64,000 nt of DNA, taken from Cordylochernes scorpioides (Eukaryota; Arthropoda; Arachnida; Pseudoscorpiones; Chernetidae). Below are positions 10,615 to 20,759 of this stretch, in pieces (the stretch's first letter is position 1; each line of letters begins with the position of its first letter). Below the pieces are notes generated by a model, which saw nothing but the letters and a program-made list of their open reading frames with translations, was not told the DNA's origin and did not search any database. Position numbers and translations under genes: made by a program. The DNA lies in assembly GCA_030710605.1 (NCBI GenBank), contig CP092868.1, positions 26,851,050 through 26,915,049 of the forward strand. Direction: 5' to 3'.

Positions 10615-10788
10615 AATATATTTTTTCATCGCAGTAAGGACAGTAGAAGTTCGTTTTATGTATAAAAGAAACATTCGCGCTTTTAAAATCCTTTTATTTT
10701 ATATGTATAGATGGCGCGTTATTGCTTTGTGATAATAATGTGTATATAAAAATTGTATTTATTATTAAGTTGTTAAAGTGATAATCCT

Positions 10789-10821
10789 GTTGAAGGACTG
10801 ACAAGTCCGAAATTTTGAAAA
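10789..10821 (+). ncRNA. Hammerhead-like relic (CUGUUGA ... GAAA)
   Basis: CCTGTTGAAGGACTGACAAG continues as TCCGAAATTTT. It has a perfect GGACU/AGUCC stem II and GAAA, but the first box has U in place of the essential A (CUGUUGA). The inverted allele copy is near 32063-32095. The layout resembles 3' ends of Penelope-like and other retroelements; it is probably a non-functional relic. Confidence 0.35.
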
Positions 10822-11445
10822 TAAAAAGTTGTATAAGATACTTAACCCTGGAAGCTTTATTTATTTTATACTAAATTTATATATAACAAATATATCGCTA
10901 TATGATATATGGCATTCTATAAAATTGTATTCTTCAGGACGATATAAAAAATAAAGAGGAGGGCTATAGTTCTAAAAGTTATTTACCCTCAGCGTTCTCT
11001 ATAACAAAAGCTATAAACTATTATAAAAGGTAGAGAAAAAAAGCTTAGCTAACAAAAACCTGCTCTTCTTTTTCAAAGAAAATGTCGTCTCTGAAAGATT
11101 AGTTTTTGTTCCCGAGTCATTTATCATTTGGTAGAATGGCATCTGGATGAATTGAATTTAATAGGAAACTTTTTGGGGAGTATATAGAGCTCTTATTTAT
11201 TATGGCCTTCCAAAAGTACATAAGACAAACACACCTTTACGTCCGATTGTTTCCTATGCTTGTTCTCCTCTTTACCCCCTCACTAAATATATTTCATCTA
11301 TCATCTCTCCCCTCCAGAAATTACTTCCCCACACTCTCCCTAATTCTACAGTTGCTGCAGATACGATCAGAGACCTTTCAATTTCTAATAACAGCCGTAT
11401 GGTATCTTTCGACGTTGAATCACTCTACACTTCAAATAGAGCTCT
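10822..11445. other. Unique-looking AT-rich sequence, weak coding signal
   Basis: Inverse match of about 31440-32050. The frame at 11202-11519 (105 codons) is broken by a frameshift in the other allele, where the reading differs, so I do not call a gene. Confidence 0.35.
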
Positions 11446-11830
11446 TATATTATGAGGCATTAGCGCGCCATCTGTTATCAAAATTCGAAACTATTATAGA
11501 CGCGTATGATTCTTTTTAAAATAAAACAATTTCTACTGCCTTTACTGCAATGAAAAAATTATATGTAATTCTGCTGTCCTCAAAGCTTATATCCATAGTT
11601 CATCTAAAATATCCATTCCAAGAGTCTACCAACAGTATCACTATAAAAGGAAGATCGAAAAATGCAATATAACAGCGGTATGGTAGATTAAACTGGCGAA
11701 ACCGCTGGGAGGGTTCACCACTGATGAGCCTTGCCCTCCCATTAATTTTTCCATTGCAGTAAGGGCAGTAGAAATTGTTTAATTTTGAAAAAGAACTCTC
11801 TTTTCTATAATACAACAAAAACAAAAAGCT
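11446..11830 (+). mobile_element. Penelope/retrozyme-like element, relative of 9825-10751
   Basis: Shares with the 9825-10751 element the GCAGTAAGGGCAGTAGAAATT-type end, the CTACTGCC...TACTGCAATG segment, a TATAAAAGG box (about 11642) and the rearranged hammerhead motif just downstream. It is present in both alleles (inverse copy 31075-31420), so it is older. Confidence 0.5.
11674..11740 (+). ncRNA. Rearranged hammerhead-like motif (allele copy B)
   Basis: X strand AGCGGUA (cleavage triplet GUA, allowed by the NUH rule), Z strand GGC-GAAA-CCGCU (GAAA at 11698-11701) and Y strand with CUGAUGA at 11721-11727. Stem III is complete, stem I has four strong pairs then an A-C mismatch, and stem II keeps GGC/GCC. 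The allelic copy at 31131-31199 has the fuller stem II. Confidence 0.5.
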
Positions 11831-11836
11831 TTATTA

Positions 11837-11873
11837 AGACCTTTTAGTCTTATACAGATTCTTCAAACAGAAA
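11837..11873 (-). other. LINE 3' terminal hairpin before AATAAAG
   Basis: Minus strand reads GAATCTGTATA, then AAGAC-loop-GTCTT, then AATAAAGC. The same arrangement with different stem bases occurs at 31008, 41083, 43264 and 55541. Interpreted as the 3' recognition and processing end of LINE RNAs. Confidence 0.55.
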
Positions 11874-12655
11874 TGTAGGGTACATACAGAAAAAAAAACA
11901 GTAATAGTACCTTAATGGTAATATGATAGTTAAATTCGAAACTATTATAGACGCGTTTGATTCTTATTTAAAAATAAACAATTTCTAATGTCCTTACTTA
12001 TTTAAAAAAAAAAAAAAAGTATCATACGCGTCTATAATAGTTTCTGCGTTAAGGTTTAAGGCATTTTTTAAGGGAGAGGTGCCCCTTTTGGTATATAGAA
12101 GATTTTGTGTGAAGAAGTAAAAAGACATAGAAGTTTAGAAATATGAGAAAGCTATTTAAACAAGACGTCCTACAGAGATTTGAGGGAAGCGAAACAATAG
12201 AGAGGGAAAATTGGTGGAAAAAATTTCGAGGAAACTTTTTTTTATACAAGACTGAGGATGCCGTGACTGTAGAGCTGCAACCTTGGCGTCTGAATTTTTT
12301 AGAATTTTTTATCTTGTTTCTTCATTTTTAACGGTTAAAAACTTCATATTTTATTTCTCTAGTCGCATTTTTATATTCTCCTATATTTTACCACCATAAA
12401 TATAACCTTATATATGCAAATCAGGCAGTTAATCTTTTTAAATAAACTTATGTACATATTACTTATTACAAAGAAAAGTTGCAGGAGAATGGAGGTATTT
12501 ATATATACCAGAAAATGCACACTTATGGACAAAAACTTAAGGAAGTGGGAAGTCATTGATGATGTCACGGGTTGTCTTTTTTTTTTTTTTAAAGAGACAG
12601 AGGCAATTTTGTTTACCCAACAAAAAAATGTTTTTTTTTTTTTCAGTGAAACATA
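11874..12655. other. AT-rich sequence with decayed repeats, no gene seen
   Basis: Inverse counterpart of 30245-31005. It includes a short palindromic ACGCGT-containing repeat near 11945-12055 and a 111-bp family TIR fragment near 12530-12600. Confidence 0.45.
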
Positions 12656-12995
12656 TACACCAATACCTCGCTTTGCGTCGTTTCGTTTTGCGCTTTTTTC
12701 GAAGTTGCGTCGCTGCTTAATTTTTACTGATTTTCACTGTGCGTCGTTAGATTTTCGAAGTTGCGTCGCTGCTTAATTTTTACTGATTTTCACTGTGCGT
12801 CGTTAGATTTTCGAAGTTGCGTTGTTTTGGATTCGAGTCTTTTAATTTTTTTATTATTTTTTTTTCTTAAATATGGCAACACCTTTGTTTTTGATTGCGC
12901 CATGCCATCAAAATTTTATTTTCACTTTGCGTCGTTTCAATTTGCGTCATGTTTTTTTGGAACGTAACCCCGACGCAAAGCGAGGTATGGGTGTA
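12656..12995. mobile_element. MITE with ACACCAATACCTCGCTTTGC ends
   Basis: Inverted ends TACACCAATACCTCGC (12656) and GCGAGGTATGGGTGTA (to 12995), with an internal direct duplication around 12700-12820. The allelic element at 29606-30238 has the same ends and an extra internal block of about 390 bp. Confidence 0.7.
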
Positions 12996-13174
12996 TATAA
13001 AATCAAACATTTTGGATATTTTAATATACGTACTTGTAATTATTCCAAAATTCACTTTATTAGGTACCGTTCAAAAAGAGAAACCTAGTTTATGATATTT
13101 ACAACAATGAAATGATCATGAAACGGGTAGTTAAGGCCAGAATTGCGTGAGAACGCTACACAATGTGAAAAAAA

Positions 13175-13353
13175 ATAGTATAAATGTAATATTGTACTGG
13201 AATAAGGTGCATGTATTAAGAAAAAGGCATCTCCTTATCATGCAACTGAAAGTTGCTAATGGCTTGCGCCATTTCAGTCGCACGATAAGAAGATGCCTTT
13301 TTCTTAATTTATGCACCTTATCCCAGTACAATATCACATTTGTACTATTTTTC
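13175..13353. repeat. Palindromic repeat, hammerhead-family tail
   Basis: Inverted arms meet near 13265 and contain AGAAAAAGGCATCTCCTTAT and the GCTTGCGCCAT box. The outer ends read AATAGTA and TACTATT. The allelic copy is at 28530-28710, and relatives lie at 1353 and 42770. Confidence 0.6.
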
Positions 13354-13359
13354 ACATAT

Positions 13360-13787
13360 AAATGTATATAATACTCATAGAGAGCAATATAATAAAACAA
13401 AACTATATATGCAAATAACTAGTTTTACTAAACTAATTAAGAAGAAACGCGCTTTCCAAAACGGAAAATTGGAATTTTAAGAAGATTAAAAATTCTTTCA
13501 CACACACAAAAGATCAAAAGAAATTAAAAACTGGAAAAACAAATTCTATATTTTGAAAAAATTCCAATTAATCTATTTTAAATAATTTTAAACTCGAGTT
13601 TAATTTAAAATTAGTTTTCATATTTGCATATATGTGTGTGGTATTTGTATATATTCAAATAATTAAAGGAAAATTACAATAAAGTAATAAAGGAATTGTA
13701 TGATATAAAGAATTTATTTATATTGGTTTTAAAATATTGATTATGTTCTAATTGATATTTCGGTTCTTATGTTATAATTGAGTAATG
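13360..13787. other. AT-rich allele-shared sequence, no gene seen
   Basis: Matches 28140-28500 inverted with few differences. Only A/T-rich sequence. Confidence 0.5.
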
Positions 13788-14455
13788 TATTTACGTTCCA
13801 GTGTAGTGCTTATGTTTCATTTGAATATCGTGTTTATGTTTCATTTGAATATCGTGTTTATGTTTCATTTGAATATCGTGTTTATGTTTCATTTGAATAT
13901 CGTGTTTATGTTTCATTTGAATATCGTGTTTATGTTTCATTTGAATATCGTGTTTATGTTTCATTTGAATATCGTGTTTATGTTTCATTTGAATATCGTG
14001 TTTATGTTTCATTTGAATATCGTCTTTATGTTTCATTTGAATATTGTGCTTATGTTTCATTTGAATATCGTGTTTATGTTTCATTTGAATATTGTGCTTA
14101 TGTTTCATTTGAATATCGTGTTTATGTTTCATTTGAATATTGTGGTTATGTTTCATTTGAATATTGTGTTTATGTTTCATTTGAATACTGTGCTTATGTT
14201 CCATTTGAATATTGTGTTTATGTTTCATTTGAATATTGTGTTTATGTTTCATTTGAATATTGTGTTTATGTTTCATTTGAATATTGTGTTTATGTTTCAT
14301 TTGAATATTGTGTTTATGTTTCATTTGAATATTGTGTTTATGTTTCATTTGAATATTGTGTTTATGTTTCATTTGAATATTGTGTTTATGTTCCAATTGA
14401 ATATAGTGCTTATGTTTCACTTGAGTATTGTGCTTATGTTTCACTTTATTATAAT
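13788..14455. repeat. 24-bp tandem array (about 26 units)
   Basis: Unit ATGTTTCATTTGAATATCGT plus GTTT, homogeneous in the centre and diverged at both edges. The period is a multiple of three, so several frames stay open for over 200 codons on both strands. That is a length artefact. The other allele (27540-28140) has only a degenerate ATAACATAAACACT-type series and no homogeneous core. Confidence 0.9.
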
Positions 14456-14629
14456 GTTTATGTTCTAATTGATATTTTAGTATTTATGTTATAATTGAGT
14501 AATGTATTTACGTGCCAATTAAGTGTAGTGTTTTATGTTCCAATTTATTATAGTGTTTATGTTTCAATTGAGTATAGTGTTTATGTTATAATTGGGCGTG
14601 ATGATTGTGTTCAAATAGAGTATATATAT

Positions 14630-14830
14630 ATAGTGTCTGCCAAGACCCGCATCTACAAATACTTCCTGGCCCTGGAGTTACGGGGGTTCAAGAGGACCCT
14701 CTCCTGGTCTGGAGGAGGACCCTATCAAGATGGTGGAGTCTTCCTCACTCATAACTCATTGTAAATATTCCCATTATTCTTCATTTATTTTGTAAAACTT
14801 AATTGACAAGATGTCAATAAAAGTGTTTAA
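14630..14830 (+). pseudogene. LINE 3' end fragment
   Basis: Encodes a GVQEDPLLVWRRTL-like segment in one frame, similar to the minus-strand fragment at 55957-56110 (GIEDPLIVWKRTL). A short 3' region follows with the hairpin TTGACA-AGA-TGTCAA directly before ATAAAA (about 14803-14822). The inverse allele copy is at 27300-27500. Confidence 0.5.
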
Positions 14831-15031
14831 ATATAGTGTTATAATATATATATATGATGATTGTATGCTAATTGTGTATATATAGTGTTTTAATCCTTTA
14901 TATATGCGTCTAATAGATACGTAGATCACCACGGGAGAGCTCAACTCTAGATAAAAATATTGATATTTAAAATTAAATTGCAAAGTTTAGAAAACAACTA
15001 GAAACAAAGTTTAAAGAGACTTTGAAAACTT

Positions 15032-15112
15032 TCTCTATTGTCTTAAATTGTCCTTCAGCTTGTTCCCCGGAACTTGCTCCATCTCATTTTCTTCTTCCTG
15101 TTTGAAAAGATC
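15032..15112 (-). CDS. 26-residue acidic micro-ORF, allele copy
   Basis: Reads MDLFKQEEENEMEQVPGNKL then KDNLRQ and stop. The inverse allele copy at 27013-27093 is the same. No family recognised. It could be the start of a transposon or host exon. Conservation between alleles is weak evidence because most of this stretch is conserved. Confidence 0.25.
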
Positions 15113-15182
15113 CATTCTAGAGAGAGAAAGATAAAAATCTGAATATATTATATAACTTCATAGTCTAACTTTATACCCTCGA

Positions 15183-15330
15183 TTCCCGACAGTCATGAAC
15201 CGGGATTGAATCCCGCGTTAAAATTTTGTTTAATATGTGAATATTCTTCACATATTATTCATTGTTGTAAATATCATAAACTAGGTTGCTCTTGTTGAGA
15301 GGTACCTAATAAAGTGATTTTGAACCGGCG
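15183..15330 (+). repeat. tRNA-derived SINE-like repeat, family 1
   Basis: Starts within the head (GATTCCCGACAGTCATGAAC) and continues through the ACTAGGTTGCTCTTG body to about 15325. Truncated at its 5' end. Confidence 0.5.
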
Positions 15331-15419
15331 AAAGTCCAACAGGAAAAGATTTGGTGGACGATCGAAACCCGTATTGGATACTTTGTTCTAATATGTAAAT
15401 AACCTGTTCATAAGATATC

Positions 15420-16510
15420 AATGATAAAAAGACAGACAAGTTCAAAGAACAAGTGGAACATCAAGTAAAAGGAACACTGGAACATCTGTCAGAAAAGACA
15501 GACGTAGATTCAATCACATCTAACATCTTCAGGAACAAGTAAATACTCAGAAAATGAATTACTAACGAAGATATCAATGACAGAAAGACAAGTTCAACGA
15601 ACAAGTGGAACATCAAGTAAAAGGAACACTGGAACATCTGTCAGAAAAGACAGACGGAGAATCAATCACATCTAACATCTTCAGGAACAAGTAAATACTC
15701 AGAAAATGAATTACTAACGAAGATATCAATGACAGAAAGACAAGTTCAACGAACAAATGGAACATCAAGTAAAAGGAACACTGGAACATCTGTCAGAAAG
15801 TACAGACGGAGATTCAATCACATCTAACATCTTCAGGAACAAGTAAATACTCAGAAGATTCACTTCTAACGAAGATATCAAAGAAAGACAAGTTCAAGGA
15901 ACAAGTGAAACATCAAGTAAAAGGAACACTGGAACATCTGTCAGATAGTACAGACGTAGAATCAATCACATCTAACATCTTCAGGAACAAGTAAATACTC
16001 AGAAAATGAACTACTAACGAATATATTAATGAAAGAAAGACAGACAAGTTCAACGAACAAGTGAAACATCAAGTAAAAGGAACACTGGAACATCTGTCAG
16101 AAAGTACAGACGGAGATTCAATCACATCTAACATCTTCAGGAATAAGTAAATACTCAGAAGATTCACTTCTAACGAAGATATCAAAGACAGACAAGTTCA
16201 ACGAACAAGTGAAACATCAAGTAAAAGGAACACTGGAACATCTGTCAGAGAGTACGAACGGAGAATCAATCACATCTAACATCTTCAGGAACAAGTAAAT
16301 ACTAAGAAAATTCACTTCTAACGAATATATCAATGAAAGAAAGACAAGTTAAACGAACAAGTGGAACACCAAGTAAAAGGAACACTGGGACATCCGCCAG
16401 AAAGGACAGACGTAGATTCAATCATGTCAAAAATGTTCAGGAACAAGTAAATACTCAGAAAATTCACTACTAACGAAGATATTAATGAAAGAAAGACAAG
16501 TTCAACGAAC
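15420..16510. repeat. 152-bp tandem array (allele 1)
   Basis: About seven units of 144-152 bp with shared blocks GAACAAGTGGAACATCAAG, GGAACACTGGAACATCTGTC and TCTTCAGGAACAAGTAAATA. Allele 2 is at 25660-26665. Confidence 0.85.
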
Positions 16511-16520
16511 AAGTAGAACA

Positions 16521-16709
16521 TCAAACAGCTGGCCGGCAGAAGAGGACAACATAATCAAAGCCCCCAATCGATGAAACCGGCGTCAAGAAATTGATGCTAG
16601 ACCTCTGATCGAAGATTGCGGTGGGCCACTTGAGGAGCCGCTGTTGAACCTTCTTATTATGGGGTTGGTTTTCTGTCTTCTTCTTTTGATGGATACCCAT
16701 ATCGTTCAA
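16521..16709 (-). CDS. Conserved 62-residue open frame, function unknown
   Basis: An open frame beginning MNDMGIHQKKKTENQ, less AT-rich than its surroundings. Its translation is identical in the two alleles (other copy 25460-25648). It adjoins the 152-bp array. No known domain. It may be a fragment of a mobile-element ORF or an exon. Confidence 0.25.
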   Translation of the reverse strand: MNDMGIHQKKKTENQPHNKKVQQRLLKWPTAIFDQRSSINFLTPVSSIGGFDYVVLFCRPAV

Positions 16710-17180
16710 ATCATAAATTTGTTATAAACTGATACTTAAAATTGAGGATATCAAATCTTTTTAGTGAAACAAAATCTAAGATTTTTTAAAATCAATATAT
16801 AATACAATATAATGCGGCTTATGATTGTAAAATAATATTTGAAAATTATCCCGCATGTGTTTCTTTTAAACAAAAAATCGAAATTTATTTTTAAGGAGAA
16901 ACAACGATAACCTTAGAGATGAAGTATGAAAGGATAAATTGTAAAGAGTAATGATAAACGGAAAAATAAATTTGAAGAGAAAAATGCATTTTTCTCAAAC
17001 GTGTTATAGCAATATTTGACTTTATCAGATGATATTTTTTGTAAGGAATAGAAGTTGGACTAGTGCGTAAACGTTAATGTTTCAAATTTTAAACGCTTGA
17101 ATGTGCAAATCAGCTTTCTAACACAATAATTTGCATATTTAGGGAATCGTAAAATGGTTATGGTGTAAATAATGTATTAA
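16710..17180. repeat. Dispersed AT-rich repeat
   Basis: Contains the AATGCGGCTTATGATTGTAA and TTATCCCGCATGTGTTTCTT blocks also found at 110-160, 5690-5740, 25300-25370 and 51190-51270. No coding content. Confidence 0.5.
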
Positions 17181-17259
17181 GGAATGTGTCCCACTTTATC
17201 ATCATTTCTATTACACGACTTCTATATACACCAGCAGAAGATGCCATTTACCATCATTC

Positions 17260-17680
17260 TGCCAACTTTATCGTGTGTCTTCAATAAAGGTCACTGTAAT
17301 ATCTTTCAGAGTTATTGTCTGAATTCCGATATACATGTTAAAAGGTACAACTTCCTTAAGTTTTGTCCATGAGAGTATATAGTGTGTATTCAATTAAGGT
17401 CACTGTAATATCTTTCAGAGTTATTGTCTGAATCCCGATATACATGCTGAAAGGTACAACTTCCTTAAGTTTTGTTCACACTTGGTTATCTCGTGTGTCT
17501 TCAATAAAGGTCACTGTAATATCTTTCAGAGTTATTGTCTCAATCCCGATATACATGCCAAAAGGTACAACTCCCTTAAGTTTTGTATTGGAACGATACA
17601 GAGAAGATTAGCATGGGCCCTGCGCAAGGATGACACGCAAAATCGTGAAGCGTTCCTTAAGTTTTGTCCATGACTGTACA
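17260..17680. repeat. 111-bp family units with embedded U6 fragment
   Basis: Three units of the TCAATAAAGGTCACTGTAAT family. The last is interrupted at CTTAAGTTTTGTA by a U6 snRNA-derived piece (17586-17655), after which the terminal CTTAAGTTTTGTCCATGA resumes. Confidence 0.65.
17586..17655 (+). pseudogene. U6 snRNA fragment
   Basis: Matches metazoan U6 from the conserved ATTGGAACGATACAGAGAAG (ACAGAGA box) through GATTAGCATGG and TGCGCAAGGATGACACGCAA to CGTGAAGCGTTCC. The 5' third is missing and there is no T-run terminator. It lies inside a repeat unit, so it is a captured retrocopy. The inverse allele copy is at 23096-23165. Confidence 0.9.
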
Positions 17681-17960
17681 TCAACATTAGTATTGTTATA
17701 AAGTTTAAGCGACCATAAAATTTTATGTTTTATATCATTCTATATTATACCTTTTTCATAACACAGTTTACATGATTTTTATAAAATGAACCGTTTTTGT
17801 GAGTTACTTTTGAAAATAAATGAATCTAATAATACTTTCTCAACTACCAATGCTCTAAAGAAAATAAGAATGTAAAAATGATAAGCTTAAATAAAACTAA
17901 AAATAATTCGTTCAAAAATTGTCGACTAGAAAGACAGAACAACCCACTACAACAGAGCCA
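17681..17960. other. AT-rich sequence, no gene seen
   Basis: Inverse match of 22795-23080. Nothing recognised. Confidence 0.5.
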
Positions 17961-18030
17961 TTTGGTAGATTGAACTAGCGAAACCGCTAGGAGGGCCCAC
18001 CCCTGATGAGCCAGGATCTCTCAATATGTT
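17961..18030 (+). ncRNA. Decayed rearranged hammerhead-like motif (copy C)
   Basis: Retains CTAGCGAAACCGCTAG and CTGATGAGCC in the X-Z-Y order, but the cleavage-strand region reads AGAGCCATT. Stem III cannot form and the cleavage triplet is lost. It immediately precedes the 36-bp array; the allele copy is 22724-22792. Confidence 0.45.
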
Positions 18031-18045
18031 TCCCTTAAGCAGAGA

Positions 18046-18320
18046 GTCAATATCAATATTTGAAGATTTATTGCGGCGGGAAGACCCACTAATATTTGAA
18101 GATTCATTGCGGGGCGAAGACCCACCAATATTTGAAGATTCATTGCGGCGCGAAGACCCACCAATATTTGAAGATTCATTGCGGCGCGAAGACCCACCAA
18201 TATTTTAAAATTCATTGCGGCGCGAAGACCCACCAATATTTGAAGATTCATTGCGGCGCGAAGACCCACCAATATTTGAAGATTCATTGCGGCGCGAAGA
18301 CCCACCAATATTTGAAAATT
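18046..18320 (-). repeat. 36-bp tandem array, short allele
   Basis: About 7.5 units of the 36-bp repeat built on GGGTCTTCGCGCCGCAATGA and TCTTCAAATATTG. The other allele at 21256-22705 is about five times longer. The period is divisible by three, which explains the open frames on both strands. Confidence 0.9.
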
Positions 18321-19130
18321 CATCAAAAGCAGTTGAATTACAGGAGAGATATAGGTATGATAAAATATTCACCAATGCGGTCGAAATTAGCCAATAATAG
18401 ATGATTCTCCACCAAAAGAGTGAATAATTGCCAATAATGGATTATTGTTCACCAAAAGAATGAAGATTCGTCAACAATAGAATATTCTCCACCGTTGGGG
18501 GAATCTCCTCGACAGTACATAACTGTGTATATTTTACTCCTTTATTTTATCCCTCTTTTATTTTATCCCTCTTTTTATGATTATTATATAATACCACCAT
18601 TGACTTGTGTATGATGTCAATAAAATATTTTTAAATCTCCAATTTCAAATCTCTACAAAAAGAGTGAATATTTGCCAACAATCGTAGATATTCCAACAAA
18701 AAAAGTCAAGATTCTCCAATAAGATTCACAAATGGTCAAAAATTTAATCAACAATCGAAAATTCATCAATACGAGCAGATTCAACAATAAGCGGAGATAT
18801 TCACCAATACAAGAAGAATCATCAACAATAGAAAATCTACCAATGAACGAATAACATATTCATCAAAATAACTGACAACACACACACACACAGTTGTTAT
18901 TCCTAAATAATGATATGATAATCCTTCTTAATTTTATATTTAAGAAATCATAGAAACGCACAGCGAAATTCAGCTATTTAAATACAAATTTAACAAATTA
19001 CAAAAACTTTGCTAATTATTTTAGTCAGACATGTTTAGACGACCCCACTTTCGTCATTTTCCTGGAAAATGTCAAATTTATTCCTTATATCTTACAACTT
19101 TTTCTATGAATCGGTAACAAAATATGAAAT
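18321..19130. repeat. Diverged GAATCTTC-type repeats and LINE tail fragment
   Basis: Positions 18400-18500 and 18650-18850 hold diverged short repeats matching 20760-21200 inverted. Positions 18510-18640, absent from the other allele, end in TTGAC-loop-GTCAA followed by TAAAA, the same hairpin-plus-AATAAA arrangement seen at other LINE ends. Confidence 0.5.
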
Positions 19131-20431
19131 ATATATATAGGCTAAGTTATTATAATTTGTTCAATTTCGATTCAAATAAAAATTCTAACATGCCAAATAT
19201 GATATTTTCCTAATCTGTTATGGTGCATATCGAGAAAAAAAAACAGTAAAAGAAAACTTACCGATTGAAAATGTAGAGAGAAAAAGAATCCAAACGAACA
19301 ACAACACGCGAGGCAGAAGATCGGGGAATCTTCCAGCAGACGACTTCCGGCATGGGAAGGCAAGCAGACGGAACTATTTTGGAGCCCGGATGTGGGGGGT
19401 GGAGGTTTAGCCTTACCAAATGGCGGGAAAAGCAGGGCACAACTCGTACAGATATAAATATATATATTTATTTGATGGAATTCATCGATATAACAACATC
19501 ATCCTCCTAATACCAAAATTACTATTTAAAAAGTTCAAAATTCAAATAAAATGCACCATTGCGACCAAGCCTCAAGGCTCTTTGTTGTTGTCATGTCCAA
19601 TGAAGAGCCTCAGGTATCTCGATGCATCTCTATCACAGCAGTCGCAATGTCCACTATCTTGGGTGTGTATACTGTATTTTTGTTGATGTCATGTCCAATG
19701 AAGAGCCTCAGGTATCTCCATGCATCTCTATCACAGCAGTCGCAATGTCCACTATCTTGGGTGTGTATACTGTATTTTTGTTGTCATGTCCAATGAAGAG
19801 CCTCAGATGTCTCCATACATCTCTATCACAGCAGCAGTAATGTCCACTATCTTGGGTGTGTATACTGTATTGTTGTTGTTGTCATGTCCAATGAAGAGCC
19901 TCAGATGTCTCCATATATCTCTATCACAGCAGTCGCAATGTCCACTATCTTAGGTGTGTAAAGCTGCTGTTCTGGGTCCATGTCAATTTTCTGAAAGGCT
20001 GCAGCCATTGCTGGACATGAAAATATGTGGGTAAGTGTTAGTTCCACACCAGGACAGTTGTTAAATGTCTTGCAAGTACCAAGCTTCTTTAACGACCATG
20101 TTTAAAGAATTTCCTAGTTAAGATATAGTCTCCTGTAAAACTAAAATTAAACCAATAGTTAGTGAAAACTTTATCTTCACAAATCAACAATTTATTAGAA
20201 CAAATATTCTTTTATAACGACCTTCCACATTACAGTAGAATTTCCGAGAGAGGACACTCACGCTAGAGGCCACTTATATACAAAGGACAGTCTTCTTTAC
20301 CAAAACTACCATTTTTTATTCATTAAAACTGCTATCCGGGAAGAGTACACCTCTCTCTAAAGGACGTTTACATTCTGAAACTAGATGTTTTCCTTTAGAA
20401 AGAGGTTCTACGGTATATCCAGTATTATTAT
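19131..20431 (-). repeat. Inverse copy of contig 1 end (4430-5816)
   Basis: Contains the GC-rich island (19255-19440), the LINE 3' end with about four tail repeats (19560-20060) and the edge of the 134-bp array element (20230-20431) in reverse order and orientation relative to contig 1. Contig 2 ends inside that array. Confidence 0.85.
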
Positions 20432-20531
20432 NNNNNNNNNNNNNNNNNNNNNNNNNNNNNNNNNNNNNNNNNNNNNNNNNNNNNNNNNNNNNNNNNNNNN
20501 NNNNNNNNNNNNNNNNNNNNNNNNNNNNNNN
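20432..20531. other. Assembly gap (100 N)
   Basis: Exactly 100 N separating contig 2 from contig 3. The flanking contig 3 start (ATTTCATATTTTGTTTC) matches 19130 and downward in inverse orientation. Confidence 0.98.
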
Positions 20532-20759
20532 ATTTCATATTTTGTTTCAGATTCATAGAAAGCTGTAAGATATAAGGAATAATTTCGTTATTTCCCAGGA
20601 AAATGACGAAAGTGGGGTCGTCTAAACATGTCTGACTAAAATAATTATTAAAGTTTTGTAATTTGTTTAATTTGTATTTAAATAGCTGAATTTCGCTGTA
20701 CGTCTCTATGATTTCTTAAATATAAAATGAAGAAGGCTTATCATCATTATTTAGGAAGA

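Larger units (their letters stand above)
9825..10751 (+). mobile_element. Penelope/retrozyme-like insertion with 20-bp target duplication
   Basis: A 907-bp block absent from the other allele, flanked by a perfect 20-bp duplication at 9825-9844 and 10732-10751. Inside are an inverted end fragment (9846-9926), a direct copy of the terminal segment (9927-10035) and a second direct copy (about 10618-10731). Direct repeats acting like pLTRs, an adjoining inverted fragment and a long variable target duplication are known traits of Penelope-like elements. The interior holds a TATAAAAG box near 10182, a GC-rich stretch (10290-10450) and the rearranged hammerhead at 10548. No reverse transcriptase is present, so it is non-autonomous. 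Confidence 0.65.

Noticed and set aside
13778..14494. A 238-codon open frame with YVSFEY repeats, overlapped by a 227-codon frame and a 217-codon antisense frame
   Set aside because: The 24-bp period is divisible by three, so any stop-free frame in the unit stays open through the array. Three long overlapping frames on two strands without a start context or domain argue against a gene.
17961..18030. A standard type II hammerhead in the GAAA-to-CUGAUGA segment
   Set aside because: In the type II reading the stretch between GAAA and CUGAUGA must hold both a stem III hairpin with NUH and a stem I hairpin. The bases there cannot form them. The upstream X strand is needed, which gives the non-standard order instead.
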